In this document: one piece after another, positions 1 to 6,426 of the stretch
How positions within the stretch are numbered: the stretch's first letter is position 1
Layout: each line of letters starts with the position of its first letter
DNA from: a virus
Reading direction: 5' to 3' (one strand)
IMG/VR virus record: IMGVR_UViG_3300035701_000147
Span: 1 to 35,022 of that record
Length of the DNA: 35,022 nt
Notes under the pieces: generated by a model
The model's database searches: none
What the model was told of the DNA's origin: nothing
What the model saw: the letters and a program-made list of their open reading frames with translations, nothing else
Position numbers and translations under genes: made by a program

Positions 1-127
1 AATTTGACAAGGAGGAAAAGTGAATAACGATAAACTCAGAGAAATATTATTAGAAGAGTTAGAAGCTATAAAGAGACTTTTAATTCTGTTTTTAGTATTA
101 GAAGAAAATCAAAGAGGGATTAGTAAG
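1..127. repeat. Left copy of the 127-bp terminal direct repeat
   Basis: Bases 1-127 are identical to 34896-35022. The repeat begins and ends inside coding sequence (the ribosome site and first third of the gene at 20-208). Together with its odd length of 127, a common assembler k-mer, this fits an assembly overlap of a circular or circularly permuted genome better than a true packaged terminal repeat. A real direct terminal repeat of this size remains possible. Confidence 0.95.
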
Positions 128-208
128 TATAAAGAACTTTTTTCGGCGATGAAAGATGGTTGTGAAGATTTGAGTTCCTTTATTGAATTGTCAAAGGAGG
201 ATAAATGA
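20..208 (+). CDS. Small hypothetical protein (62 aa)
   Basis: Unrecognised. It starts at GTG with AAGGAGG just upstream (9-15). The first 30 residues are leucine/glutamate-rich and should form an amphipathic helix, including LLILFLVLEE; the rest is polar. On the circle, the GTG overlaps the stop of the gene at 34727-34918 in a GTGA arrangement, so the two are translationally coupled within the early operon. Its end overlaps the next start in ATGA. The hydrophobic stretch is too short and too charged to be called a membrane segment with confidence. Confidence 0.7.
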   Translation: MNNDKLREILLEELEAIKRLLILFLVLEENQRGISKYKELFSAMKDGCEDLSSFIELSKEDK

Positions 209-345
209 GAGAGATAGAGCAAATGAAGGAAGAACAACTTGTCAAGATGCTTAAAGTAATTAGAGAAGAACTTGATAGGAGAAGGGAGTTAGTTATGGAA
301 AAATGTAATTTCGTTTATCCTATAAGGAGGGTAAATCATGAGTAG
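205..345 (+). CDS. Small coiled-coil hypothetical protein (46 aa)
   Basis: A 46-codon frame starts at ATG 205, overlapping the previous stop (ATGA), with AAAGGAGG at 193-200. It ends at TAG 343-345, inside the start of the next gene. The product is almost all charged helix (E/K/R/L heptad-like pattern) with one cysteine near the end. The good ribosome site and overlaps on both sides make it a likely gene. No function is recognised. Confidence 0.6.
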   Translation: MREIEQMKEEQLVKMLKVIREELDRRRELVMEKCNFVYPIRRVNHE

Positions 346-628
346 AAAGATTAATGAAATTGTAAAAGAAGTTTACAAAGATTGGAAAAATCCATTTTAC
401 GGAGCTGTGCCTTACATGGAGGCAATGCTATTGTTAGAAAAAATAACTGATAAATATGGATATGATTCAGGAGAGAGCATAGTGCTTTATTTCCTTTCAA
501 ATGTTCAAACTTGGAGAGGAGAAACTGCGCGAAGAATTAAGAAAGAATTATTCCAGTTGGTTGAAGATGCAAAGACCGATAGGAGAGTAAAGGAGGCTGA
601 AAAGTATTCAGGAGGAATGAAATGGTAA
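338..628 (+). CDS. Conserved phage hypothetical protein (96 aa)
   Basis: The sequence contains DWKNPFYGAVPYMEAM near residues 16-31 and SIVLYFLSNVQTWRGETAR around 47-65. From memory this pattern belongs to a small protein family found in many unrelated phages, always of unknown function. The start is ATG 338 with an AAGGAGGG site. The last codons overlap the next ATG at 622. The compact alpha-helical make-up suggests a small cytoplasmic early protein; no catalytic motif is visible. Confidence 0.75.
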   Translation: MSRKINEIVKEVYKDWKNPFYGAVPYMEAMLLLEKITDKYGYDSGESIVLYFLSNVQTWRGETARRIKKELFQLVEDAKTDRRVKEAEKYSGGMKW

Positions 629-831
629 AAAACATATTCAAAGTAATTTTTAGAGGTATGGAGTGGTTTCTTATTGAAACTAATATGAACAAAGAAGACA
701 CGGAAAAAATTATACAGGATTGGCTTAATGCGAATACTAAAAAATCCTTTGAAGACTTCAGAAAAGACCTGCGAGAAGACCTTTACCATTGGATTACAGT
801 AATTGAAATAGCCGAAATCCATGTGGGATAG
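622..831 (+). CDS. Hypothetical protein (69 aa)
   Basis: Unrecognised. ATG 622 overlaps the previous stop by seven bases and has an AGGAGG site. The N-terminus (KNIFKVIFRGMEWFLIET) is aromatic and hydrophobic but charged; the remainder is helical and charged, with a RKDLREDLYHW segment. This is the last gene before an intergenic stretch with a promoter, so it may end a transcription unit. Confidence 0.6.
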   Translation: MVKNIFKVIFRGMEWFLIETNMNKEDTEKIIQDWLNANTKKSFEDFRKDLREDLYHWITVIEIAEIHVG

Positions 832-875
832 GAGAATAGGGAACAAAGCAAGTATATATCAAGGAATTTAAGGGC

Positions 876-903
876 TTGATTAAAAATAAAAACTATGTAT
901 AAT
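876..903 (+). promoter_or_regulatory. Sigma70-type promoter candidate
   Basis: TTGATT (876-881) and a perfect TATAAT (898-903) are separated by 16 bp, with a second overlapping TATAAT at 903-908. They lie in the largest intergenic gap of this part of the early block (832-928), just upstream of the HTH gene at 929. The layout suggests a fresh transcription start for the replication/recombination genes that follow. This is read directly from sequence; activity is inferred. Confidence 0.65.
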
Positions 904-928
904 ATAATAGAAATAAAGGGAGGATAAG

Positions 929-1126
929 ATGAAATCAAAACAAAACTATTATAGCATAAAAGAAATAGCCGATTACTTCGGCGTTTCAGATGCAACAATT
1001 AGAACACAAGTGTTATCTGGCAAAATCAAAAGCATAAGAGTCGGTATTCTTTATAGAATTCCACGAAAAGAATTTGAAAAACTTCTTACTAATAAATTTA
1101 AAGAAGATGTTTTGGTTAAGACTTAG
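929..1126 (+). CDS. Helix-turn-helix DNA-binding protein, MerR/excisionase type (65 aa)
   Basis: Residues 7-55 match the small winged HTH of the excisionase/HTH_17 group: YYSIKEIADYFGVSDATIR (helix-turn-helix), a basic wing (GKIKSIRVG) and the characteristic YRIPRKEFEKLL end. Such proteins act as Xis-like recombination directionality factors or as small transcription regulators. No integrase is visible in the window, so a regulatory role is more likely here. It follows its own promoter and begins the operon running to 10312. Confidence 0.85.
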   Translation: MKSKQNYYSIKEIADYFGVSDATIRTQVLSGKIKSIRVGILYRIPRKEFEKLLTNKFKEDVLVKT

Positions 1127-1286
1127 TTATTTATTAGTCTTGCCTTTTGTCGGTATCATAGTGGCTTTTTTAACTTGTCTTATTCTATATCTGCTTGAGA
1201 ATTTCACCTCGGCAGGTAAATTTATAATCAAATTCAGGGATATCCTGCCCTCAGAATACAGGATAAAGGAGAATGACGATGGCTGA
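1107..1286 (+). CDS. Single-span membrane protein (59 aa)
   Basis: The frame is open from ATG 1074, but that start lies 53 bases inside the HTH gene and has no ribosome site. ATG 1107, with AAAGAAG just upstream, is preferred. The product is short, with one strong hydrophobic stretch (about residues 5-30, LSYLLVLPFVGIIVAFL) followed by a charged tail, so it should be an inner-membrane peptide. It overlaps the next gene by a few bases. Function unknown. Confidence 0.55.
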   Translation: MFWLRLSYLLVLPFVGIIVAFLTCLILYLLENFTSAGKFIIKFRDILPSEYRIKENDDG

Positions 1287-1704
1287 TTTGGTCAAAGTCA
1301 AAGTTGAAGAACTTGTCGAACAAAAAAAGAAAGATGGCAATCCTTATTGGATTGTCAAATCGGAAGGAAAAAACTATGTATGCTTTGATGCAAAGATTAA
1401 GGAATGTCTTGGCAAAGAAGCAGAAGCCTATGTAAATGACAAAGAACAAACAAGCTTTGATGGAAGCACCTCCATAGTTCATTATTTGAACTTTCCCAAA
1501 AAAGGCGGATTTGGATTTGGAAGACCACAGGCAAATCCTGATACAATGATTTTAAGTTATGCAAAGGACATTGTAGTTGCTAAAATGCAATGTTCAACGG
1601 AAACTAAAACATTAGATGACCTAAGTGGTGAAGTCGCCAAATTGTATAAGGATTTCAAAAAATTGATAGAACCAAAGGAGAAAGAGGAAAAGAAGGAGGA
1701 GTAA
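1279..1704 (+). CDS. Putative OB-fold, possibly ssDNA-binding protein (141 aa)
   Basis: ATG 1279 is chosen over ATG 1273 because AAAGGAG (1265-1271) sits seven bases before it. The first 60 residues have the beta-rich look of an OB fold (YWIVKSEGKNYVCFD). A middle helix (ILSYAKDIVVAKM) and a helical segment lead to a strongly acidic/lysine tail (EKEEKKEE), as many SSB-like proteins have. The position just upstream of a replication initiator and an exonuclease-like gene fits ssDNA handling. Family assignment is inference; a regulatory protein is the alternative. Confidence 0.5.
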   Translation: MADLVKVKVEELVEQKKKDGNPYWIVKSEGKNYVCFDAKIKECLGKEAEAYVNDKEQTSFDGSTSIVHYLNFPKKGGFGFGRPQANPDTMILSYAKDIVVAKMQCSTETKTLDDLSGEVAKLYKDFKKLIEPKEKEEKKEE

Positions 1705-2154
1705 GTGGAAAAGGATGACTATAAGTTAGATTTAGATAACTTAACTCCTGAAGATGCACGAGAAGAATTGAAAGGTTTTTATGTAGAACGCATGACTTCT
1801 TCCCGGTGGATAAAGATAGAAGCCTATCATGAGATAGGCAAGGCAATCGTTCAGAAAAAAGTAGATATAGATACGGTTATAGAAACTACAGGAAGGAATA
1901 AAAGCGATGTAGAAATTTGGATAGCTTTTGCAACAGAATTCAAAACAACAGGGGAAAGCCCTTTTACAAAAGATAGCAGTTGGAGAGATGTCAAAGAACG
2001 CTATGTAAAACCTAAAGAGAGAATAAGCTTTAGGATAAGCAATTTGAAGAAAATACTTGATGACCGGGAAATGATAAATACTCAACTTGGATTAAGTTCA
2101 AAAGCAGAAGAGGATAGAACAATAATTGATATTGTGAAAAATAAAGGGAGGTAA
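1705..2154 (+). CDS. Hypothetical protein, helical, DUF3102-like pattern (149 aa)
   Basis: It starts at GTG directly after the previous stop, with AGGAGG at 1694-1699. The residues IEAYHEIGKAIV (about 36-47), a helix-turn-like segment and the later SSWRDVKERYVKP recall the layout of phage proteins of the DUF3102 kind (growth-inhibition-like HTH followed by a W-containing segment). The resemblance is weak. It ends before a hairpin leader, so it may close a transcription subunit before the replication gene. Confidence 0.5.
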   Translation: MEKDDYKLDLDNLTPEDAREELKGFYVERMTSSRWIKIEAYHEIGKAIVQKKVDIDTVIETTGRNKSDVEIWIAFATEFKTTGESPFTKDSSWRDVKERYVKPKERISFRISNLKKILDDREMINTQLGLSSKAEEDRTIIDIVKNKGR

Positions 2155-2159
2155 AATAA

Positions 2160-2183
2160 AAGGGGAGGCTACCACCTTCCCTT
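2160..2183 (+). promoter_or_regulatory. Leader hairpin burying the only Shine-Dalgarno sequence
   Basis: AAGGGGAGG (2160-2168) pairs with CCTTCCCTT (2175-2183) over nine base pairs, one of them G-U, with a 6-base loop. The 5' arm contains the only purine-rich ribosome-like site before ATG 2195, 26 bases upstream of it. No U-run follows, so a classic terminator is unlikely. A translational control element for the initiator gene is the favoured reading. Confidence 0.55.
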
Positions 2184-2194
2184 GAATATATTAT

Positions 2195-3046
2195 ATGGAA
2201 ATATTAAATATAATCAAGTTAAAATTATCAACAAGAGAATTAAAAATAATGATACTTTTGCAGTTAAGAGGGGCGATGAGGAATAAAGATATAGTAGAAG
2301 GACTTAAATTAGCTGAGTGTAATATTTCAATAACTCTTAAAAAATTAGAGAAAAAAGGTTATATTTTGAAAAGAGATAAATTTTATTCTCTAAATGAAAA
2401 CATTTTAAATCAAAATATTTTAAATCAAAATATTTCAGTAGAAACACAGATAAATACTAATAGCAAAAGCACCGAGATGAAAGGGCAGTATCTTTATAGT
2501 ACTTACTTAAATATATTTAAAGAAGGAAAGAATAAAGATACTCTTAAACGAAGAAGTTTAAAAACTATGACCCCTGAAGAACAGAAACAAGCTTTTCGTC
2601 TTATAAAGGAATTTCGTTTAGTTAGAGGATTGAAGGCTTGGAACGCAACCGACCAAGAAAGAGAAATGGCACACGCAAAAAGATTTATTGTTTTAAGAAA
2701 GGAAACAGTTGAAGAACTCATTGGCCTGATGTATCAGATTAAAGAAAAGTTGCCTTTTGAATGGGGAATTTTTTGGAGTTTAGGAACTTTATGGACAAAA
2801 GAGAGTCAATGGAAAGCGAAATTGGAAGAATTGGAGAACAAAAAGACTTTGAACTTTCACCAATGGCTGGATAAGAATAAAAATATACCTGATTTAGATT
2901 ATAGACTTTTACCGGCCACTCAACAATGGGAGAAAGCTAAAAGATTTGTCATGGCTTTTAAGAAAGCAGGAAGTGAAATCGTTCCGACAGCCAATGAATT
3001 GGAAAGGTATCACTTAGCAGTAGAAATTTTAACGGAGAAAAAATGA
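2195..3046 (+). CDS. Putative replication initiator with winged-helix N-terminus (283 aa)
   Basis: Residues 11-66 form a MarR-like winged helix: helices ending in NKDIVEGLKLAECNISITLK (recognition helix) and a wing at KKGYILKRDKFYSL. An Asn/Gln-rich linker (68-100) contains a tandem NILNQ duplication. The C-terminal 170 residues are helical, aromatic and basic and unrecognised. Winged-helix plus linker plus second domain is the plan of phage initiators such as lambda O and of Rep/DnaD-like proteins, and the linker DNA carries iteron-like repeats. A transcription regulator is the main alternative. ATG 2195 lacks an accessible ribosome site. Confidence 0.6.
   Translation: MEILNIIKLKLSTRELKIMILLQLRGAMRNKDIVEGLKLAECNISITLKKLEKKGYILKRDKFYSLNENILNQNILNQNISVETQINTNSKSTEMKGQYLYSTYLNIFKEGKNKDTLKRRSLKTMTPEEQKQAFRLIKEFRLVRGLKAWNATDQEREMAHAKRFIVLRKETVEELIGLMYQIKEKLPFEWGIFWSLGTLWTKESQWKAKLEELENKKTLNFHQWLDKNKNIPDLDYRLLPATQQWEKAKRFVMAFKKAGSEIVPTANELERYHLAVEILTEKK
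2387..2431 (+). repeat. Iteron-like 15-bp tandem repeats, candidate origin
   Basis: Two perfect copies of ATTTTAAATCAAAAT lie at 2402-2416 and 2417-2431. A degenerate copy in the same 15-bp register precedes them (2387-2401, 10 of 15 bases match). The stretch is very AT-rich and lies inside the putative initiator gene, as lambda's origin lies inside gene O. The repeat is seen directly; origin function is inferred. Confidence 0.5.
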
Positions 3047-3378
3047 ACGATAAAATTGAAAAGTTGAGTCTTGATTTAGAAAAATTTAAAAAGTTTGCAC
3101 AGGAACAGCAGAGAAAAATAAGAGAGCATCTTACGGAGGTCGAGAAGGAACTTAAAACTTATCATGAAAAGGGAACCTTTACGGAGATGATATGCAGGGG
3201 AAAGAGTGGAAGATTTAATTGCGGAGAAACTTCAAAATCAAAGAAGTCTATTATCGGAGTTGTAATTACATTGGAAGATGGAACATTTTTAAAGTTCGGA
3301 GTCGTTTGTCCTTATGCAAATAGCGAGATTTGTATTTTAGAAGACTATGATATGAAAAGAAAGAAGGAGGAATTATGA
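3043..3378 (+). CDS. Coiled-coil/zinc-site hypothetical protein (111 aa)
   Basis: Residues 1-42 form a charged coiled coil (LEKFKKFAQEQQRKIREHL). The second half has four cysteines (C51, C60, C89, C97) spaced like two knuckles of a small metal-binding fold around a beta segment. It overlaps the initiator stop (ATGA) and the following nuclease start, so it is probably co-expressed with replication/recombination functions. No family is recognised. Confidence 0.6.
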   Translation: MNDKIEKLSLDLEKFKKFAQEQQRKIREHLTEVEKELKTYHEKGTFTEMICRGKSGRFNCGETSKSKKSIIGVVITLEDGTFLKFGVVCPYANSEICILEDYDMKRKKEEL

Positions 3379-4235
3379 AAACGACAAATCGTTATAATTT
3401 ACCGGTGCCTTTATTCAAGGCAATGCAGTCAGATGAGAAAGAAATACAGCCCAACAGGATTTCAGTTACAGCATTGATAGCACCACCACTTATGAGGGAA
3501 TTGTCTATTGAACATTGGGATGAGTTAGAGGAAGATGTAAGCGAAAAACTTTGGGCATTACTTGGAGGTGCAGTTCATGAGGTCTTGTTAAAATATGGAA
3601 CGGGAGAAGCATTTGAAGTTGAAAAGAAAATTGAATTGAAGCAGAAAGATAAAGAGATAGTTGGTAAGATAGATTTATTAGACAAAGCCATGAGTTCTGT
3701 TGAGGATTACAAGGTAACGAGTGTTTGGAGTTTCATGCTTGGAGATAAAATTGAATGGGAGAGGCAGTTGAATTGTTATGCCTTTTTAGCAAGAGTGGAG
3801 GGATACAATATAGAACATCTTTACATCAATGCAATATTAAGGGATTGGCAGGTCAATAAAGTTGGCGAAGAAGGTTATCCTGAAATTCCTTTTTTGAGAA
3901 AAGAGATACCACTTTGGAATTTTGATAAACAGGAAAACTATATTAAGGCAAGGTTAATTCTATTTAGTAAACAGGCACAAGAATGCACCGATGAAGAAAA
4001 ATGGAAGCGAGGTGGCAAAATCGCTTTGATACAAGAGGGGAGAAAGAAGGCTTTGAAACTTTATGATGAAGATGAAGCAAATAAAATAACTTTGGCAAAA
4101 GGACAGCATTTTGAAAAACGAAAGGTTGAATATTTTAGGTGCTTGAATTATTGCAGGGTTAGAAAGTTTTGTCCTTATAATCCTTACAGGGATACATATG
4201 GGAGCGAGGAAGGTTATGACAAGAACGATTTATAA
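3375..4235 (+). CDS. PD-(D/E)XK nuclease, Cas4/RecB-like with possible Fe-S cluster (286 aa)
   Basis: The nuclease core is visible in order: GAVHEVLLKYG (H68), GKIDLLD (D100), VEDYKVTS (D111, K113 of the D-x-K active site) and the Q131 motif QLNCYAFL. A C-terminal set C256, C260 and C266 (RCLNYCRVRKFC), plus C204 upstream (QECTDEEKW), matches the four cysteines that hold an Fe-S cluster in Cas4/AddB-type exonucleases. Phage members are thought to process DNA ends for recombination or replication. Start ATG 3375 overlaps the previous stop and has an AAGGAGG site. Cluster occupancy is inferred. Confidence 0.85.
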   Translation: MKTTNRYNLPVPLFKAMQSDEKEIQPNRISVTALIAPPLMRELSIEHWDELEEDVSEKLWALLGGAVHEVLLKYGTGEAFEVEKKIELKQKDKEIVGKIDLLDKAMSSVEDYKVTSVWSFMLGDKIEWERQLNCYAFLARVEGYNIEHLYINAILRDWQVNKVGEEGYPEIPFLRKEIPLWNFDKQENYIKARLILFSKQAQECTDEEKWKRGGKIALIQEGRKKALKLYDEDEANKITLAKGQHFEKRKVEYFRCLNYCRVRKFCPYNPYRDTYGSEEGYDKNDL

Positions 4236-4246
4236 AAGGAGGAGTT

Positions 4247-4516
4247 ATGAGTAAATTTGTTCGTTCAATCTTACCCTTTATTGCAGGAATGATGATGGCA
4301 AATGAAGGAGAAATACCTAAAGAAGAAGGAGGAAATATGGGCGAAAATTCATTGTGTTTAAAGTGTGAATCTTACAACATAGCAGATAGAGTAAAGAGTT
4401 GCTATATTGCAAATTCATTTGAGGTATTTTGCAAAAGAAATAAAGTTGAGGCAATTATTATTAATTGCAAGGGATTTATAGAACAAAAAGCAATAATCAT
4501 TAAGGAGGAGAAATGA
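4247..4516 (+). CDS. Cysteine-rich hypothetical protein with two in-frame starts (89 aa)
   Basis: The full frame starts at ATG 4247 (AAAGGAGGAG upstream). The first 30 residues include a short hydrophobic stretch (ILPFIAGMMMA) and then an acidic linker. An internal in-frame ATG at 4337 has its own strong GAAGGAGG site and would give a 59-residue protein containing all five cysteines (C37, C40, C52, C62, C74 of the long form). Zinc binding by a CxxC-based knuckle is likely. Function unknown. Confidence 0.65.
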   Translation: MSKFVRSILPFIAGMMMANEGEIPKEEGGNMGENSLCLKCESYNIADRVKSCYIANSFEVFCKRNKVEAIIINCKGFIEQKAIIIKEEK

Positions 4517-4737
4517 AAACTATATTGTTTGATAATCGAAAAGAAGATTTAATAGAAATAACTACAAAGCAGAATAGAATCACTGTGGCTAATATTGTAA
4601 GTATCTTCCTTTTAAATAATGGTTTTTTTGAAATTAACTTTAATAATGGTGAAACTGCTATTGTGAATGATGTTGTTGGTTTATTAAAAAGAAGAAAGGA
4701 GGAAAAGAAGAATGAAAATAATAGCGACAAAAATTAA
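4513..4737 (+). CDS. Hypothetical protein (74 aa)
   Basis: Unrecognised. It starts in an ATGA overlap with AAGGAGG upstream. A beta-rich core (ANIVSIFLLNNGFFEINF, then GETAIVNDVV) is followed by a very basic tail (LKRRKEEKKNENN), which could contact nucleic acid. It overlaps the next start by 26 bases; that next start has its own AAGGAGG site inside this tail. Confidence 0.55.
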   Translation: MKTILFDNRKEDLIEITTKQNRITVANIVSIFLLNNGFFEINFNNGETAIVNDVVGLLKRRKEEKKNENNSDKN

Positions 4738-4909
4738 AGCAAAAGATTTAAAAGTAGGAGATTTATTTTCAACAGCAGGTCAAGATTATTGGAACCTCAG
4801 AAGTAGTTCAGTAGTTGGTGAAAGAGTTTATATCAGAACGGAAACTCCGACATCAAAAGACCAGGAAGATGAAGAGATTTATAAAATTGAAATTAAAAAG
4901 GAGGAATGA
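4712..4909 (+). CDS. Small conserved phage protein (65 aa)
   Basis: The segment DLKVGDLFSTAGQDYW (about 12-27) followed by ERVYIRTETP resembles a small beta-barrel family common in phage genomes, often annotated only as hypothetical; this is from memory. It is beta-rich with an acidic end. The start has AAAGGAGG in the preceding gene. It is part of the continuous early operon. Confidence 0.6.
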   Translation: MKIIATKIKAKDLKVGDLFSTAGQDYWNLRSSSVVGERVYIRTETPTSKDQEDEEIYKIEIKKEE

Positions 4910-5226
4910 TGAGCAATAAATTTAAGTTTGTTTATTCAATTAAAGATAGATACCTTTTTAAGAAGGCACAAAAGAGTAAACACTTCTTGGAAAGCCCTGA
5001 AGCGATTGCTATTGATAAGGATATTTTTAAGAAGTCCGTAAAGACCGGCCATATAATAGGAGTTAAGGTTTATGAGATAGAACATGGGATTACCTACACA
5101 GCATCGTTGGAGAACTTCATTACAAATTCAATTCTCATAGACAGGGGATTTGGCGAGCAATATGCCTTGCCTTTGGAATATTGGGAGAAGGAGGGGAAAG
5201 GATATGATAAAGCCAGATTGCTATAA
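4909..5226 (+). CDS. Hypothetical protein (105 aa)
   Basis: ATG 4909 is preferred to ATG 4906 because AAGGAGG (4898-4904) would sit only one base before the latter. The N-terminal third is basic (FVYSIKDRYLFKKAQKSK); the middle contains IDKDIFKKSVKTGHIIGVKVYE, a pattern seen in small phage proteins of unknown role. Mixed alpha/beta, no cysteines, no catalytic motif. Its end overlaps the following cysteine-rich gene. Confidence 0.6.
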   Translation: MSNKFKFVYSIKDRYLFKKAQKSKHFLESPEAIAIDKDIFKKSVKTGHIIGVKVYEIEHGITYTASLENFITNSILIDRGFGEQYALPLEYWEKEGKGYDKARLL

Positions 5227-5515
5227 ATGCAAGTGGAAAAGAAATAATCCCGGAGATGCTAATATTAAATGCGAGCATCCTAAAAATAAAGCAATTTTAG
5301 AAAATCCTATCTTAAAAGTTATGTCAATACTTGCTTCTGTTGGAAGGGTTACTCCGACACCATGTATGGGAATTTATGTCAGGGGAAATCCTCAAGGTAT
5401 TAAAGGGGGCTGGTTCAACTATCCATTTAGTTTTGACCCGATATGGCTTGAAGAGTGCGATGGTTTTGAAGTAATGGAGGTGAAAGATGGCGACAATTGT
5501 AAAAGCGTACTGTAA
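5204..5515 (+). CDS. Zinc-ribbon-like conserved phage protein (103 aa)
   Basis: ATG 5204 is chosen because AAGGAGGGG lies just upstream; the upstream ATG 5150 has no ribosome site. Six cysteines appear: CYKCKWKR (C6, C9), C23 in IKCEHP, then C54, C85 and C99. The C-terminal GGWFNYPFSFDPIWLEEC motif is shared, as far as I recall, with a widespread family in clostridial phages and plasmids. Probably a structural zinc site; molecular role unknown. Confidence 0.7.
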   Translation: MIKPDCYKCKWKRNNPGDANIKCEHPKNKAILENPILKVMSILASVGRVTPTPCMGIYVRGNPQGIKGGWFNYPFSFDPIWLEECDGFEVMEVKDGDNCKSVL

Positions 5516-5738
5516 GAAAGGAAAATGTAAAGTCGGTTGGAGAGAATGTCAACTTAATAGTTATTTAGTTAATGAACGGAATAAACCTAATGGAAATTTT
5601 ATTCAGCACGATTCTGGTACGACACAATGGATTTGTAAAAAACAAGAAAAACTGCAATGCAATTCTAATGATTGTAAAAATAATGTTTTTATTCCTCTTA
5701 AACAGAGGAAAAAATTTGTAAAAGAGGTAAAAGAATGA
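5487..5738 (+). CDS. Cysteine-rich hypothetical protein (83 aa)
   Basis: Six cysteines at 9, 14, 21, 50, 58 and 63, with a basic C-terminus (LKQRKKFVKEVKE). The spacing suggests two small metal-binding knuckles. GGAGGTG lies upstream of ATG 5487, and both ends overlap neighbours. It is the second of three consecutive cysteine-rich genes (5204-5914), which suggests a shared local role or repeated duplication, although the sequences do not align obviously. Confidence 0.6.
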   Translation: MATIVKAYCKKGKCKVGWRECQLNSYLVNERNKPNGNFIQHDSGTTQWICKKQEKLQCNSNDCKNNVFIPLKQRKKFVKEVKE

Positions 5739-5914
5739 AAAGAAAATATATGAAAATACCTCAAGGAGATAAGTGTAAGGGTTGTAATTTCTTTCATCGT
5801 AACTTAATAGATGATTGTCCAGATTATCAATGCGATTTGTTTCTCAAATCTTGGAGTAAAGACGATTCTAAAATAAAAGAATGTCTCGAAAAATTTCCCG
5901 AGGAGGTGAAATAA
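5735..5914 (+). CDS. Cysteine-rich hypothetical protein (59 aa)
   Basis: The 59-codon frame starts in an ATGA overlap at 5735. It contains CKGC (C14, C17), C28, C33 and C50. The pattern GDKCKGCNFF...CPDYQC looks like a small zinc ribbon. The ribosome site is only AAGAGGTAAAAG, weaker than its neighbours. It ends at TAA overlapping the next ATG. Confidence 0.55.
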   Translation: MKRKYMKIPQGDKCKGCNFFHRNLIDDCPDYQCDLFLKSWSKDDSKIKECLEKFPEEVK

Positions 5915-6015
5915 TGCCTTGGCAAAAAGCAGTATTATTAATCGTTGGAATGGTTGCAGTTGGCGTTGTATTGTTTATTGCAGTATATCATTTTGTAAAA
6001 CCTAAAGGAAGATAA
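5914..6015 (+). CDS. Single-span membrane micropeptide (33 aa)
   Basis: AGGAGGTG directly precedes ATG 5914, which overlaps the previous stop (TAATG). Residues 5-29 (KAVLLIVGMVAVGVVLFIAV) are one hydrophobic helix and the tail is basic (KPKGR), predicting N-out/C-in insertion. Its size and charge resemble small phage membrane peptides such as superinfection or lysis modulators, but nothing identifies it. Confidence 0.55.
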   Translation: MPWQKAVLLIVGMVAVGVVLFIAVYHFVKPKGR

Positions 6016-6016
6016 A

Positions 6017-6154
6017 ATGTGCTTGAAATTATTAGCAAGATTTAGAAAAAAGAAGAATGTTGATATTATAAAAGTAAAGAAATTTGAATGGCCTCATTTC
6101 AAAGATTGTGCAAATTATAAGAGAAGGGAAAAAAGGAGGAAAGGATGGAGTTAG
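6017..6154 (+). CDS. Small basic hypothetical protein (45 aa)
   Basis: Starts at ATG 6017 with GGAAG upstream and runs 45 codons to a TAG inside the next gene. Very basic (about one third K/R), with a short hydrophobic start (MCLKLLARF) and two cysteines. The C-terminal codons double as the ribosome site of the next gene. Supported mainly by gap-free packing; moderate confidence that it is expressed. Confidence 0.45.
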   Translation: MCLKLLARFRKKKNVDIIKVKKFEWPHFKDCANYKRREKRRKGWS

Positions 6155-6414
6155 GAAAAATTGTATGGACAAGAGGTATTAATGAAAGAATTGCGAAAGA
6201 TTTAAAGTTCGCCGAATTTGTGGAAGCAAGTTTTAAGAGATATTGCAAAGAAGATTTTGGAGAATTGTGTGATGAGGATAAAAAGGAAAATGAACTGGCT
6301 TTGAAAGAGGGGAATAGAATCTTGGCAAGTTATAAATATAACGAGGAAAAAATATGGATAATAACCGAAGCAGATAGGGCATCAACGACAATTTTGTTCT
6401 CTTCTGAGTATTGA
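6145..6414 (+). CDS. Conserved plasmid/phage protein of unknown function (89 aa)
   Basis: The run FGELCDEDKKENELAL and the end IWIITEADRASTTILFSSEY match, from memory, a small family common on plasmids and in phages and sometimes wrongly labelled a type I restriction subunit. Relatives I recall end in LFP-x-EY. Here the end reads LFSSEY, whereas the downstream homing endonuclease ends LFPDEY, which bears on how that element inserted. The start has AAAGGAGG. Confidence 0.75.
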   Translation: MELGKIVWTRGINERIAKDLKFAEFVEASFKRYCKEDFGELCDEDKKENELALKEGNRILASYKYNEEKIWIITEADRASTTILFSSEY

Positions 6415-6426
6415 CTTGGAGTGAAT

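Noticed and set aside
505-846. 113-codon open frame on the minus strand
   Set aside because: It lies wholly over forward genes that have strong ribosome sites; its product is Phe/Ser-rich low-complexity, as expected from the complement of AT-rich coding DNA.
929-1126. Calling the HTH protein a definite excisionase
   Set aside because: The fold is shared by many small regulators and no integrase is visible, so only the DNA-binding fold is claimed.
1741-2085. 114-codon minus-strand frame
   Set aside because: Antisense to a well-supported gene, with no ribosome site and a Phe/Tyr/Ile-rich product typical of shadow frames.
2402-2431. Short tandem repeat considered as a CRISPR array
   Set aside because: The units are 15 bp and directly adjacent with no spacers, and lie in a coding frame; no cas genes are present apart from a Cas4-like fold of the usual phage nuclease type.
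3375-4235. Calling the PD-(D/E)XK nuclease a CRISPR Cas4
   Set aside because: Shared fold and cysteines only; the surroundings are phage replication genes and no other CRISPR component exists.
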